Source: Rhizodiscina lignyota
Taxonomy: Eukaryota; Ascomycota; Dothideomycetes; Aulographales; Rhizodiscinaceae
NCBI GenBank assembly: GCA_010015805.1
Contig: ML978126.1
Location: 1,488,001 to 1,552,000, forward strand
Direction: 5' to 3'
Length of the DNA: 64,000 nucleotides
The translations under genes and the position numbers were made by a program. The stretch's first letter is position 1. The number at the start of each line of letters is the position of its first letter. Shown here piece after piece: positions 1 to 11,205 of this stretch. Under the pieces are notes generated by a model that was given only the letters and a program-made list of their open reading frames with translations, searched no databases and was not told where the DNA came from.

Positions 1-263
1 CAGTCTGATGGAATACACAACACATGCGACCAACGCTACGCGGCGCACAGCCTCAAGGGTCCGTGGAAGTTAATGTAATTATTCTGAAGCCGGAGATATA
101 TGTAGGGCTCCTGTCGTAGTCACCTTTCCTTTCGTCTTTTGCACCGCATACTCTTCACAACGCACCCCCACAACATCGCGTCTCTACGCGTTTTCTACCA
201 TTTCCAACTCCTCGCACTACCCCAATTGAATTACTAATCTCGTAACGTACGACTGCCATCGAA

Positions 264-2006
264 ATGAGCAGAGAGGACGTTCTAGGCGCGGTCCTCGCGC
301 ACGCTTCCGAGAACTCCGAGCTCCTCGTGAAGCTTGGCGCTACCAGCGAAGCTCCCAGCGTCCTGCGCGCCCATCTCACGCACCTGCAGCATCTCAAGGA
401 TGAATTCGAAGTCCAAGAAAAGAGCCTGTCGGGCCTGAAGGAGACAACAGAATCGCAATTCAAGCTCCACTCCAAATACCGAGACTCCAATATCCGTCGC
501 TTCTTCTACCGCACGACACGTATGCTTGCGAAATTCGAGGCCAAACAGATGAAGGAGGAGAGGGAATACTTCTCCGCACTGTCCAAGCAGAGCAAAGCGG
601 AAGAGCGATACAAGTTGCTCAAGCAGGATCTGGACGAAGCGGAGAAAGCTGAAGTTCCGCTGGAATCATTGGCGAAGGAGCATGATGAGATACACAAGAA
701 GATTGACGAGCTTTATGAATCGCTCTTTGCAGGCCCAACTCCTGGATTCCAAACCGAAGATTCAAGGGAAGGGAACTTCTACAATGCACGACGAAGGAAT
801 GAACAGACGAAAGCAAGCATCATTGCTGCGAGACGAGCACAAAGACATCTTAACCAGGCGAGTGCGAACCTCAACCGCACGGACAACTATATGCGCTATG
901 CCCTCGCAGAAGCCGACAACAGCATTTTCTTCTTCGACGAGTCGCTGAATCTCCTGTCTCACAGCGACGAATATCTCTCTTACGCCATAGCTTCCGTTGG
1001 CAAAGCCGAACAAGAACTTCGACCACTGTCTCCAGAAATGGACGAAGCGAGAAAGGCCATCATGATGCATCTCCAAGAAGCCAAGTCGCAAATCAACGCA
1101 CGCCACAACCATGATGCTATAGCTTCAGCAATCACCAATTCGCGGAGCAGAGTTGGTGTCGCAAAGCAACGAGTGAGTGAACTTTTCGAACTGATCAAAA
1201 AAAGAGAACGCGAAGGACTAGAGGAGATCAAAATGACTGCACGAGGTATGGAAGATGCACGACAGGCCCTGCAACAAATTAGGCAAGGAATCTTCGAGGA
1301 GGTTGCTGGGTTCGGAGAGGCAGCACCGGCCTATCTGGAGTGTTGCGATCGTGCCGACGGATTCTGTGCTCTTCCTCCACCACCGCCGTTGGAGGAGCCA
1401 ATTGATGAGAACGACGACCCAATTCTGCAAGCTGCAGCTCGACGGCAAGCTCAGGCTCAGGCTCAAGCTCAAGCTCAAGCTCAAGGCCACAACCATGAAC
1501 ATCCACCTCCGCAGGAAACTGCAGCAACTGGGCCTGTGGATATGCCCGCGGACAACGCCATGGACGTCTCGCCGATTGAACAAGAACACAGGCCCTCGGT
1601 TGCTCCTTCGGTCGGACAGGGCCATCGTACTTCAGTTGCGCCCTCGGTCGCCGCAGTAAACATCTCGAACCTGCCAGCAGACATGCCTCCAAACATGCCT
1701 CTCGATATACCGATGGATCCGCCCAGAGCCGCAGCTCTGCCACCATCGTACGACAACGTCGTCTCCAATCCACCTTCAAACAACGCAGCAGCAAGCCAGC
1801 AGAGTGATCGCCGTACGTCGAATGCTCTCACGCCGACAACAGCTCCACCCACACCACCCGCAGCGCTGCGAGCATCGCTTGCCGCGCATGACCCCGCTCC
1901 TTCCGCCCCAACAGACCGAGACTCAGAGGAAGAGGAGCACGACGCTGAAGATGAAAAAATTCTTCCTCCACCCATCCCTATCGGCGATATAAAGCAACCA
2001 TTGTGA
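264..2006 (+). CDS. Coiled-coil protein with Pro/Gln-rich acidic tail, unknown function
   Basis: I do not recognise a named family. It is a single exon of 580 codons from the ATG at 264. Roughly residues 1-345 are rich in Glu, Lys, Arg and Gln with heptad-like spacing, as expected for long coiled-coil helices. Residues ~365-580 are low complexity: a run of prolines, a Gln-Ala tract encoded by a CAGGCT/CAAGCT hexamer microsatellite near 1448-1485, Pro/Ser/Ala-rich sequence and an acidic patch close to the C-terminus. PPSY inside LPPSYDNV is a PPxY motif of the kind bound by WW domains such as those of Rsp5-type ubiquitin ligases; a link to ubiquitylation is inference only. There is no signal peptide or membrane segment, so a cytosolic scaffold is likely. 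The single frame and biased composition make the gene itself credible. Confidence 0.8.
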   Translation: MSREDVLGAVLAHASENSELLVKLGATSEAPSVLRAHLTHLQHLKDEFEVQEKSLSGLKETTESQFKLHSKYRDSNIRRFFYRTTRMLAKFEAKQMKEEREYFSALSKQSKAEERYKLLKQDLDEAEKAEVPLESLAKEHDEIHKKIDELYESLFAGPTPGFQTEDSREGNFYNARRRNEQTKASIIAARRAQRHLNQASANLNRTDNYMRYALAEADNSIFFFDESLNLLSHSDEYLSYAIASVGKAEQELRPLSPEMDEARKAIMMHLQEAKSQINARHNHDAIASAITNSRSRVGVAKQRVSELFELIKKREREGLEEIKMTARGMEDARQALQQIRQGIFEEVAGFGEAAPAYLECCDRADGFCALPPPPPLEEPIDENDDPILQAAARRQAQAQAQAQAQAQGHNHEHPPPQETAATGPVDMPADNAMDVSPIEQEHRPSVAPSVGQGHRTSVAPSVAAVNISNLPADMPPNMPLDIPMDPPRAAALPPSYDNVVSNPPSNNAAASQQSDRRTSNALTPTTAPPTPPAALRASLAAHDPAPSAPTDRDSEEEEHDAEDEKILPPPIPIGDIKQPL

Positions 2007-2621
2007 TTTCGATTTAATCATCTTCACCATATTGCACACGACATCGGAAACCAAGCCCCTGAACGATATTTTTGGCGCACGGAAAAGGCGTGGGAGCGGA
2101 GCGCTGATTCGCAAGGGATGCCATTATTGGCGCGGAGGGCGACGGGTACTGACGACAGATTCAGCGTCGAATAGGGAAAGGAGGCTCGTGTCCCCCGTTT
2201 CAACAGGAACAACACATCCTGTAAGGCGTCAGCCTTGTCGTCAACTGCTGTTTGAATTGAAACTTCTATGTCCCGGACAGCAAGGAGCTGGTGCAACTGA
2301 CTTTTGCAATTCGCGATTTTAATCATAATTTATCATACCATTTATTAGAGATACCAAATTGACTTCTTAATTGTACGACAGCGCCTGCTGTTTGGTCAGG
2401 AACACGGAACGTTTATTACTTTTGGTCCGCCCTGTTGGAGGCCGAAATTGGTAATAGGGCGGGTGGGCAACCTTCCGAAGCTTCCGCCAGCACCACCATT
2501 AAGGCCGACCCGTCAGACGAGCACACAAACTTACCTTCAACTGAGGAGAACGACATCAGGGATGTTCTGAAACTTCACAGTCTTGTTCAAGGAGTCGCGA
2601 TCTGTGGCGGTGCTCGATTAA
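2007..2621. other. Intergenic, coiled-coil gene to GH5 gene
   Basis: No supported gene. A short in-frame ORF (2435-2722) overlaps the GH5 start in another frame and has no recognisable content. The stretch must hold the GH5 promoter, but I see no clear TATA box. Confidence 0.4.
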
Positions 2622-3932
2622 ATGCGGTTGCTTTTGATTCTCTCAGCCCTTTTGGGTTGCATTTTGGCGCCTTTTGCTCTGTTCAACCTGTTCTTCCGCG
2701 ATGGTTTTCCAGTCGTGTCTGACTTTCATCGTCCTTTTCCTTTTGGGCATACAGTCAAGTTGAATGAGAGTGCAATTCCAGAAGAGCCGGACTATCTACC
2801 GCCGCTGAGGACGAACGGGCGAGAGATTCTTGACGCTCGCAACCGCTCGGTGCACCTGAAATCAGTGAACTGGTACGGTGCCAGCGACGTCAAATTTGTC
2901 GTGGCTGGGCTGGCCACACGGCATCGCGATGATATTGCGAAGACCATACGGCGTATGGGCTTCAACAGCGTGAGACTGCCGTATTCTGACGAGCTGGTCT
3001 ACACGAACCCGCCCATTCCCGCTGACGAACTGGCTGCAAACCAAGATCTCATCGGCCACTCTGCTCTGGATGTGTATACGTCTGTCATCAACAGCCTCAC
3101 TGATGCAGGCCTGCTGGTTATTCCCAATAATCACATCACGCAGGCGACGTGGTGTTGCGGCGCCAACCTGTGCGACACGGCGTGGTCGAACGACTGGCTA
3201 GGCCCGATCTGTCGCGTCAAGCAGACAGAGAAGACCTGGATCGAGAACTGGAGGAAGGTAATGGAGCCGCTCGCTCACAACTCGCTCGTTATCGGGGCGG
3301 ACCTCCGAAACGAAGTGCGTGGGCCGTGGGGCACGATGCATTGGTCGAGGTGGGCGACAGCGGCGGAGAAAGCAGCAGAGGCCCTGCTCGACATCAACCC
3401 TGAATGGCTAATGTTCATCGAGGGAATATCGTCTGCAAACGACCTGGAGGGCGTGAGGAAGCGACCTGTGACTCTCAGCGTGCCGGAGCGCGTCGTCTAC
3501 TCGGCGCACGTCTACTGCTGGTCGGGATGGGGGGCGCTGCAGCCGTACGCGCGACGTACGTACCAGAGCTTCGCAAAGGACATGCGCAAGAACTGGGCCT
3601 ACTTGCTAGAGAGCGACATCGCGCCCGTCTGGGTGGGCGAGATGGGCACGGCGGACTGGCCGTCCAAGGGCGACCTCAACTACTGGCAACACCTCGTCCA
3701 GTTCCTCGACGAGGTCGACAGCGGATGGGCGTACTGGGCGCTCAACCCTCGAAAGCCGGCTGCGAACGATTGGGAAAGTTACGGGCTGGTGAACGACGAC
3801 TGGGAAACGGGTATGTGCTTGCAAGAGAGCGAGAAACGTGGGCGTGAGCTGCGGCTAATCTGATTTCCAACAGTGCGCTGGGACTTTCGCTTGGACGACA
3901 TGGTGTCGCTGGGGTTGAGGCCTCTAAGGTGA
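2622..3932 (+). CDS. Membrane-anchored glycoside hydrolase family 5 protein
   Basis: Retaining beta-glycosidase of the cellulase/exoglucanase superfamily (GH5). The ATG at 2622 opens a hydrophobic N-terminus (residues 1-25) that is a signal peptide or signal anchor, so the enzyme is secretory or membrane-held. GH5 features are visible: NSVRLPYS early in the barrel, the acid/base Glu231 in DLRNEV, HVYCWSGWG, and the nucleophile Glu340 in WVGEMG. The uninterrupted frame would end 10-15 codons into an intron. A consensus intron at 3811-3873 (63 nt, GTATGT...CAACAG) joins exon 2, which ends in the VRWDFRLDD region and stops at 3930-3932. The product is about 416 residues. Several plant-wall and fungal-wall activities occur in GH5, so the substrate cannot be read from sequence. 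A glycosyltransferase gene follows in the same direction. Confidence 0.88.
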
Positions 3933-4857
3933 AGCTGGCGACGGCGTGGTCGGGCGGCAAATGCTATTGAGCGTCTAGCAGCCTGCCTTATCTACGGAGA
4001 TGGAGAGGCCGACGCAGTGATTTGGCAGAAGGGTTCGCATTCCTTGGAGGTGTGGCCGTGAACAAGGTGAACAAAGAGCAGCGCGCACATGCACGAGTCT
4101 GCTGAGCGGCGCGAGGACGCATCGCAGACCCGAGACAATAGTGGTGGCTCGACGGACGCCGCCCATTGGCTGCACGCACAGCCAATGGCAGCCGGCCCCC
4201 GACAACGTGGGGCATCGCGAAAACTCAACACCATCACCGCGTCAAGTCGCACACGCGCACGCTCAAGTGCCACTTCACCCCTTCGCAGCAATCACCCAGC
4301 GGAGCCACCACGATGGGGGCGTCTCGCACTACGCCAGCAGCCTCACCAGCGTGCCGCAACGCTCTCCTCCACTGGATCGCCGCGTGCGCGCACTGTCTAC
4401 ATGCTCTGTAGCTGCTCGAACAATGCCAGATCTTCACGCGCGCCGCCGCCGCATTGCTTCGCTTCACGCGGCATTCCAGATCTACGAAATGCACCTCCGC
4501 TCCAAACAGGGCCCTTTGTCCCCTGCCAAGAGCACTGTGAAATTAGGCCTGCCACTCTATCTCGTCTAACTGGCACAGCGCAGGTAAGTTGGCCCAAGCC
4601 TGAATTTCCCGTCGTAGCAATCACGGCGGCCACTAGGTCACATGTGAGACTGGCCTCCTCACAACTCAGCCTGCCTCACATACTCCCAGCGCTTTCCCAT
4701 TGCTGTCTCCGCAAGCCGTCCCGTCAAGGTTGTACAGTTAAAGTCCACTCACGCCTGACGCTCTGCCCTCCTTCGCCCTCTGTCCCTCCTCGTTCGTCCC
4801 TTCATTCCCAGCACTGCAGCTTCCTAGAGCTTTTCTGGGGAGACTGCGTGTGAAACC
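3933..4857. other. Long upstream region of the GT2 gene
   Basis: About 925 bp without a supported gene. A 254-codon frame (4089-4853) is low-complexity Ser/Pro/Arg-rich and I read it as upstream sequence. The 3' part (4740-4830) is pyrimidine-rich (CT), common just upstream of fungal starts. A CCAAT palindrome is listed separately. Confidence 0.5.
4163..4188. promoter_or_regulatory. Inverted pair of CCAAT boxes
   Basis: Two perfect 10-bp arms, CCATTGGCTG and CAGCCAATGG, flank the 6-bp spacer CACGCA, placing CCAAT pentamers on both strands. CCAAT is the binding site of the HAP/NF-Y complex in fungi. It lies about 670 bp upstream of the GT2 start and 230 bp past the GH5 stop. A regulatory role is inference. 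Confidence 0.4.
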
Positions 4858-6707
4858 ATGTTTCTCTGGATCTCGCGCTGCCTGCCCGGCCTCAATCTAG
4901 TCCTCTTCATCGTGCTCTTGGTCTTCGCCTTCACCGACGTCGACGAATGGATCCCGTGGCTGTCTTGCGCCTTCTTGGAAAGGCGCGCATACCACAAGAC
5001 TGAGCCCGGCAATGCTCCCGAGTCGCCTCCAGTGACGCTCAAATTCTCGCAGAAGATTTACATGTGGTACACTATCTTTGTCCACCTCGACACCGTTGTG
5101 TTTTCTAGCCGCCTCTCCTATGCCTTGGTCCGGGTGAGACACCGGATGAAGAAGACTCTTGCCCGCCGCAATGAAGTCCCAATGCTGGATGCGAATGACC
5201 CAGACAGCCCAATTCCGCAGTACAATGCCCCACTCCAGGGAGATGATATCACTGCTGCTCCGAAAGCTGGAGCTGCGCCAATGAACGAAGTGATGCACGC
5301 GATCATCCTTCCGAACTATGCAGAGGATATAGAGACTTTAACAGCTACTCTGAGAGTTCTGGCATCTCATCCCAGAGCTGCACATCAATATGAGGTATGT
5401 CCCGCAATCAGAATTAGACCCCTAGTGCTGATACAGTTCTGAACCGCAGGTGTATTTGGCAATGGAGCAGAAAGAGAAGGATTCGCCTTCTAAAGCGTCG
5501 TCTCTGAGAAACGCGTTTGAGCACAAATTTCTTGCCGTCCGTTCGACGTTCCATCCCGTCGGCCTACCTGACGAAGTTGCCGGCAAGGGGTCCAACGTTT
5601 CTTTTGCCGCGCGCGCCATCTTCGAACATCACCGCATGGACAAGAGCAAGCACGACGTTGTCATTACTGTCATTGACTGTGCGCTCCACTAATAAATTCG
5701 TTACCCCTCCGAATTATATAAGCTGACGGCTGTGTCCAGCTGATACGCACCTGGCTCGAGATTACTTCACCGAAGTCCGCCGCCTGCACCACACCAATCC
5801 GAACTCTGCGAATGCGCTCTACGTCTGCCCTATTATCTTCGACAGAAATGCCCACGACATTCCCATCTTCGTACGCGTCGCTGATATCCTGTGGGGATGT
5901 GCAGGCCTCGCCGGCTTTCTGCCCGGCGCGCCAGTCCACATCCCCACGTCCGTATACTCGATACCACTTGGCCTGGCAGAAGATGTTGGTGGCTGGGACG
6001 GTGATGCCACTGCCATTGGAGAAGACATGCACATGATGATCAAGAGCTATTTCAACAGCCACGGCCGTCTCGTGACCCTCCCCGTCTATAGCGCCGCCAG
6101 TCAATGCAACATCTCTTCCGCCCGCCCACGCGGATGGCGCCGTTTCGTTGACACTCTGCAAGCCCGCTGGCGCCAGGCCCTTCGCCACATGTGGGGAGCC
6201 CTCGACATCGGCTACGCCATGCGCCGCATGATGAAGCTCAGGATGCTGCGCCTCTCGAATCTCCCCCTCTTCCACCTCCTCTGGGAAGCACATTTCTTGC
6301 CTACCCACTTCGTCCTTATGATCCTCGCCTCCGCGCTCTACGAGTTCTTTAAGCCCGCACACCTCATCCACCCGGACCTCAAGTGGACCTTTGCCTTCAC
6401 CGGCCTCGTGCGTACCGTTTCTTTCCTCATCATGCAGCTCGCGTTCTGCTTCTACGACGCGTACCACGCACTGTGCGTCAACACGCGCGCCATGGACATG
6501 GCGAAGGCGGGCATCCCCGAGACGTTTGCGTATAGGAGACCCTGGCATTGGCGGTATCTGCTGGATCGGATATCGTTCCCCGTTGCGGGTGTTATGTACG
6601 GTGCGCTGCCGGCCTTCTATGCGCAGATTGCGCACTTCTGGACCGATAAGCTGGTGTATGGTGTCAGTGTGAAGCCACTCTTGAGCGCTGCGGGCATGAT
6701 CCCATAG
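4858..6707 (+). CDS. Family 2 glycosyltransferase, multi-pass membrane protein
   Basis: Processive-type polysaccharide synthase-like protein (GT2). Three exons: 4858-5394, 5450-5678 and 5740-6707, with 55- and 61-nt introns, giving 577 residues. The N-terminus has a membrane segment (LVLFIVLLVFAFTD) and a second hydrophobic stretch before the catalytic domain. The splice at 5678/5740 creates the metal-binding D-x-D (Asp255, Asp257, in VIDSDTHL). The catalytic-base motif GED follows near residues 349-351, then a QARW segment near residue 390 resembling the QxxRW motif of processive GT2 enzymes. Hydrophobic segments in the C-terminal third suit a membrane channel. It may build a cell-wall or extracellular glycan; the donor sugar is unknown. 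After the TAG stop the frame stays open for 56 more codons (see findings), so the C-terminus is uncertain. Confidence 0.85.
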
Positions 6708-7569
6708 GAAGAAGCCGGGCACGCTATCAAAGAAACCGGGCCCGCCGTGAAGGAGAACGGACACGTCGCGAATGAAAACGGGCACGCAGTGTCGCCCGTA
6801 CAAGAAAACGGGTGTGTGGTGAAGAAGAGGAAGAAGAAGAAGAGGCGAAGAGATTCGGCAGTACAGAAGGCCCGATAACAAGAGTAGATGTTGGATGGAC
6901 TTGGAGACCAGAACCCCCCTGCCGCCATTGCACAAACACCTCTTCTTTTCCCTTTCTTATACTCGAGTTCTATGTTCGCGCATGCGCTGGATAGACACGC
7001 CCTCTTGACGCTTAATTGTAATTGTAATGATCCGACTCTGGTCGTCTAATGTCGTGAATCACGTGAATGCGGAGAATAATTTGGATCATTCTTGCCAAGC
7101 AATGGGTTATGTTTGACAGCGTTTTCGATGTTTTCATCCCGTATACGTAGGTCATCTACATAGCAATTCAATACGTCATGGTATCTCTTAGGCTTTCATC
7201 GCTGGCTGTTTATCAGTGTCATACACTAAGCTCTACATCATATTTCCCATGCCGTATATTCTCAGGTGTTAGTAGCGACATAGATGTCAACGCCGCACTT
7301 TCTTTATGGAGTCATTCTTCTCCTTCATAGATTGTCTCTCATTCAATCGACTCCTCCCAGAAAAACTTGCCCCCTGAGATTATTTTCTATGTATTCTGAC
7401 ATCTCTCATGAATCATACGCCACTTTAAACTGCATTCAGCCTTGGACTATGATGTCGTTGCAGTTTCAGCCTTGCGAAGTGCAATTGCTTGAGCCACATC
7501 GACCCCGCTTCTTCAGCCTTGGAATTCTTCAATCTTCATTCTTCAGACTTTCACAAGAGAATTGCTGCG
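6708..7569. other. Downstream of GT2, upstream of membrane-protein gene
   Basis: The first part (6708-6878) is the in-frame open tail after the GT2 stop, with ENGH repeats and a GAA/AAG-rich basic stretch. From 6879 to 7569 I see no gene; the last 250 bp are the presumed promoter of the next gene. Confidence 0.5.
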
Positions 7570-9715
7570 ATGTCTTCAGGTACTTGTTTCTACGACTGCA
7601 ACGCCAAGCCTCCGGCACAAATCCCCTCTTATGCGGATATTTCGGGCATCGGTGTAAGTAAGAGACTCCCTAATCCCTGATCACTACACGCACTGACTGA
7701 CTCAGGTTACCTTCGGCTATGTTGGCACGGCGTTCCTTGTCGTGATCCTCACTACCGTTTATTACTTCTTCGCATACCAACCGGACCTCTCCCCCTTTCA
7801 TAAAGAGGAAAGCTCTGAAAGCGATGAGGCACAACTACAATATCGTGCAAACCCCGTCGACAAGGCTATCCTGCGGCTAGTGTCAAAATGTCTGCCACGC
7901 AGAGCGGCTACAGAAAACAAGGGCTACTCTCGCTTAGAGAGAGCGCTCATCAAAGTGAGCAAGGGCAAACTAGATTCAGTGGTAGAGATTAACCGTAAGC
8001 AGTGTGTCCTGAGTATGAGTGATCTGCAGATCGTGACAGGAATCTCAATCCTCGTCAGCGGCCTCACTCAACTCCGCTGTGGTCTTTCAGCCTACCACTG
8101 GCAGATACTTGTGTATTTGGCATGGTTTTCAAGTGTCACTCATCTCTGCTGTCTCACGTTTCTTCAAAATTATCTCTACAATCGTCCTGGTCAACGGCTA
8201 TGGAGACTTGTGTCCATGCTCATCATCGTAGTAATGCTCGTAGTAGCTTTAGTTCCAACTTGCTACTTCGATTGGTTTCAACAATTTCCTGATCTGGATG
8301 GGGATCCCATCCAACTGCAGCCTCCACCAAGCTCCTATGCCATCTGTTTTTTTGCCAAACCAGTGTTGGATTGGCGGGGCTGGGAGGAAGATGCAGCAAC
8401 TACTTCTACTGTTTCGATGGTGTTTTCCTCGGTACTGATCGTCTTCGGTTTTGTAACTCGCGTTATACGACTACATAAGATACTGACTGTAAAACTTGCG
8501 AACGGACTCAGACCTTTCTGCAGTAAATTGGCTTGCAAAATTTTGTGGAAGGTTTATGGTCTCTGCCGGATACAGACGCAGAGGCGGAGTCTTCTGAGAT
8601 CTTTCATCTACCATCCATTACTAGGCGTATATCTTCTTCTGCGTGTTCTAGTGGATGTCTACATATCGATGTTTACCGAAGTGAGTAGTCACAGTATTGA
8701 CATCTGCGTCCATTATTACTCCTGTTCCATTGAGAGTCATTAACAGACTGTCAGATCTTCTGGCTCCTCATCAGCTTTGTCTGGGGCGTATTACGCCTGT
8801 CAATGACCATCGGGCTAGACGTAACTGTTCTGACGAGGAAGGACTGGAGCTTTGGGCAGGTTGTTCCAGTTATACTATTGGCCGCCCCCGTTATCTCTAT
8901 TATGGAATTTTTTTACGAAGGTTAGCTTTCCTGAATGGAATTGCAATTTTGCAAGCTCACTTACAGTTCAAGATGACACAATAAAATGCAGACAACACAC
9001 AGTGGTATCTACCACAGAGATATCAACGACTGAAGTTGGATCGACAGGTACAACACAGGCTGCTGGGCCACTAGGATCTGTTTCCTCTGCGCATGTTAAC
9101 CGGCCCAGCGAAGTACCAGACGGCTCAGCTTCCGGGAGTACAATTACATTACCTCAGGCTCCAGTAACAGAATCGCATCGCGTCCAGACCATGCAGCTTG
9201 CACAGAATGTAACGAATAGCCCGATCGAAGGCCTTAGAGACGAACCGGACTTTGATTACTACATGGAATCAGGCTGGATGAATCGATTAGTAGCTCTTGT
9301 CCTGTGCACAGTTGTTGCTCTTGGTCTTTTTATAGTGACGTATGATGACCTTAGGAGAACTTCTGTGATTCAGCAAATGCTACTCTCGATTGCGTCTCCA
9401 TTTGGACTTTTGAATGGCACCCCGCTCAGTATCTTTTTGACTCTTTTTCAGTATACCCTCTTCCTGATCGCATTCGAGGATATCAAATTGAAATATGAAG
9501 ACACTAAGCTGTGTCACTGGGTTGGAATTGCAGTGGATGTGATTTTGTTTTTGTCCTTTCTTTACCAGCTTTTCAGCTATGGATTTGGGCTGTTTGTCCT
9601 CCCTTATTCATCAATAATAAATTTGGTGCTGCCCTTCGTTGTTTATATATGTGTTATGGTTATAACGTTGCTCTGTGTCTACTGCCGTCGCCAGTGGTGC
9701 AGAGAGGGGGCATAA
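7570..9715 (+). CDS. Fungal multi-pass membrane protein of unknown function
   Basis: Four exons: 7570-7653, 7706-8680, 8755-8920 and 8967-9715, with introns of 52, 74 and 46 nt, giving about 657 residues. The start at 7570 gives a short Cys-containing extracellular-type N-terminus ending in PSYADISGIG, then a first membrane segment. A hydrophobic block including TGISILVSG and VYLAWFSSVTHL follows, with further helices in exons 2-4. A Thr/Ser-rich hydrophilic loop (about 9000-9220) precedes three or four C-terminal helices. I recall the AYHWQI...YLAWFSS pattern from many uncharacterised Pezizomycotina membrane proteins, so a lineage-restricted family is likely; this is memory, not a search. 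No transporter or enzyme signature is seen. It is convergent with the phosphoesterase gene, 133 bp away. Confidence 0.75.
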
Positions 9716-9848
9716 TTTATGCTACGATATGGTGCGAGTCCAAAAAGTAGTGTACGGTTCATGTAACTTATCAAATGTATTAATCGGACAGTTGAACTTT
9801 GCGCTATCAGTGCTTTATTTCGTTTTAGTCTAAGACCCAAATGAGATA

Positions 9849-11205
9849 TTAATGCGTCATGGTATCATTTACAGCAGGATATTTATCCGTCCCATATGTT
9901 GAATTCAACATCACCCACCCGCTCACCGTCTCGTCTTCAAGCCTAACCCACGTCTCTGCCTCGCCCTTCTTGATCAACTTCTCACTCAGTCGGACCTGAC
10001 GAGCACCGCGCGTCCAGCTGCCGTAACCGCCATAGCCACTGTGCCGACCGAAGCACACGACTAGCCCGTCCCCTTCAAGACCCATTCCGTTGAGCGTCGA
10101 GTTCCATTTGTAGCACCAGTCATTGCCGTGGTCGTGACCGCTGAATACAGCAATCAGACCTTCAGTATCGAGCAGAGCTTGCATGAACGGGACATCGCTG
10201 CCGTCGTACTCGCCTGCATTGTCGATGCCTTGAGTAGCTGCCGGACAGCAGTCGTCGTTGATGCCAGGCGCGGTGTGGTTATTGATACCGGACGCTGTCA
10301 ATTGCGCTGCTGCGGATGCGTACGTCGGGATGTGTACGAATGCCAGCGATGGAATCGTCTTCTTGTACTTCTTTGAGATCCTGTCGCGCGTCGAGGTGAA
10401 CCAGTCCACCACGCTCTGATCGACAGTCCCCGGAAGCTGGATCTGATTCCCATCCGCATCGAGCTTCTGAAACGCCTTCCCGCCCTTCGAATCGAAGAAC
10501 CACAGCAGCGCCGCCGGCGTCGACGAGTACCCTTTCGAGCTGTACACCGGAAGATAATAATTGCTCACGCCTGCATTTGCAGCGCTCACCATGCTCCGCG
10601 TCAGACTCAACTTGCCATAGCGCGTCTGCTCCTTGTGCAGTAGCGCCTCGGTGCTCAGGTTGTAATTGATGTCATGGTTGCCGTACGTCGAGCTCCAAGG
10701 AATGCTGCGGTCCACCAGTGGCTTCACAATGATGTCCAAGTAGTCGGTAGAGTTGAAGAGGTATGTGTTCTCCCCGGTGATGAGGTCGCCGTTTAGCACA
10801 ACGTAATCAGGTTCTTCGCTGTCCAGGATGGTGTTCATGACACGGGTTGATTTGATGTCGGATATGGGACCCCATCCGAGCGAAGGAGCTAGAATTCGTA
10901 TCAGACAGTCTGGTGTATTAATTGGGTCGGTATGCAGACGTACGATTATCCTCTCCCTCCCCATAATGCAGGTCCTCAAAAATACTCAAATGAAAGGTAC
11001 CATCCGGTTGAAATGCCAATCTCGGTTTCGCAGAAACAATCCCAAACTTCGATCCAACCGCCACAGCAGCCCAGAGCAGATTTTGGCGCATGATGTACAA
11101 GCCTAAGAGCGTTCCAACAATCCAAACCACAACCAGCGCGGAATGTCTACGCAATAAATGTCCGGGAGAGACAGCGCCAGAAGCGCCATCTTTCCTGCTC
11201 GTCAT
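9849..11205 (-). CDS. Dcr2-like calcineurin-type metallophosphoesterase
   Basis: Two exons on the minus strand, 11205-10944 and 10888-9849, joined over a 55-nt intron (10889-10943); about 433 residues. Residues ~20-40 form a signal anchor (HSALVVVWIVGTLLGLYIM), suggesting a type II membrane protein. Metallophosphoesterase motifs are in order: D-x-H at FEDLHYGEG (Asp78, His80, completed across the intron by GWGPISD), GDLITGE, YGNHD, a His in VHIPTY, and GHDHGND. This order and spacing match the fungal Dcr2-type phosphatases. An in-frame ATG 20 codons upstream (11265) is the alternative start; 11205 puts the membrane segment nearer the N-terminus. The substrate is unknown. Confidence 0.88.

Noticed and set aside
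1279-1975. Long antisense ORFs over the first gene
   Set aside because: They mirror the Gln-Ala and Pro-rich codon bias of the sense gene and have no recognisable content.
4089-4853. 254-codon plus-strand ORF
   Set aside because: Low-complexity Ser/Pro/Arg-rich frame ending just before the GT2 ATG; no domain and best read as promoter or leader.
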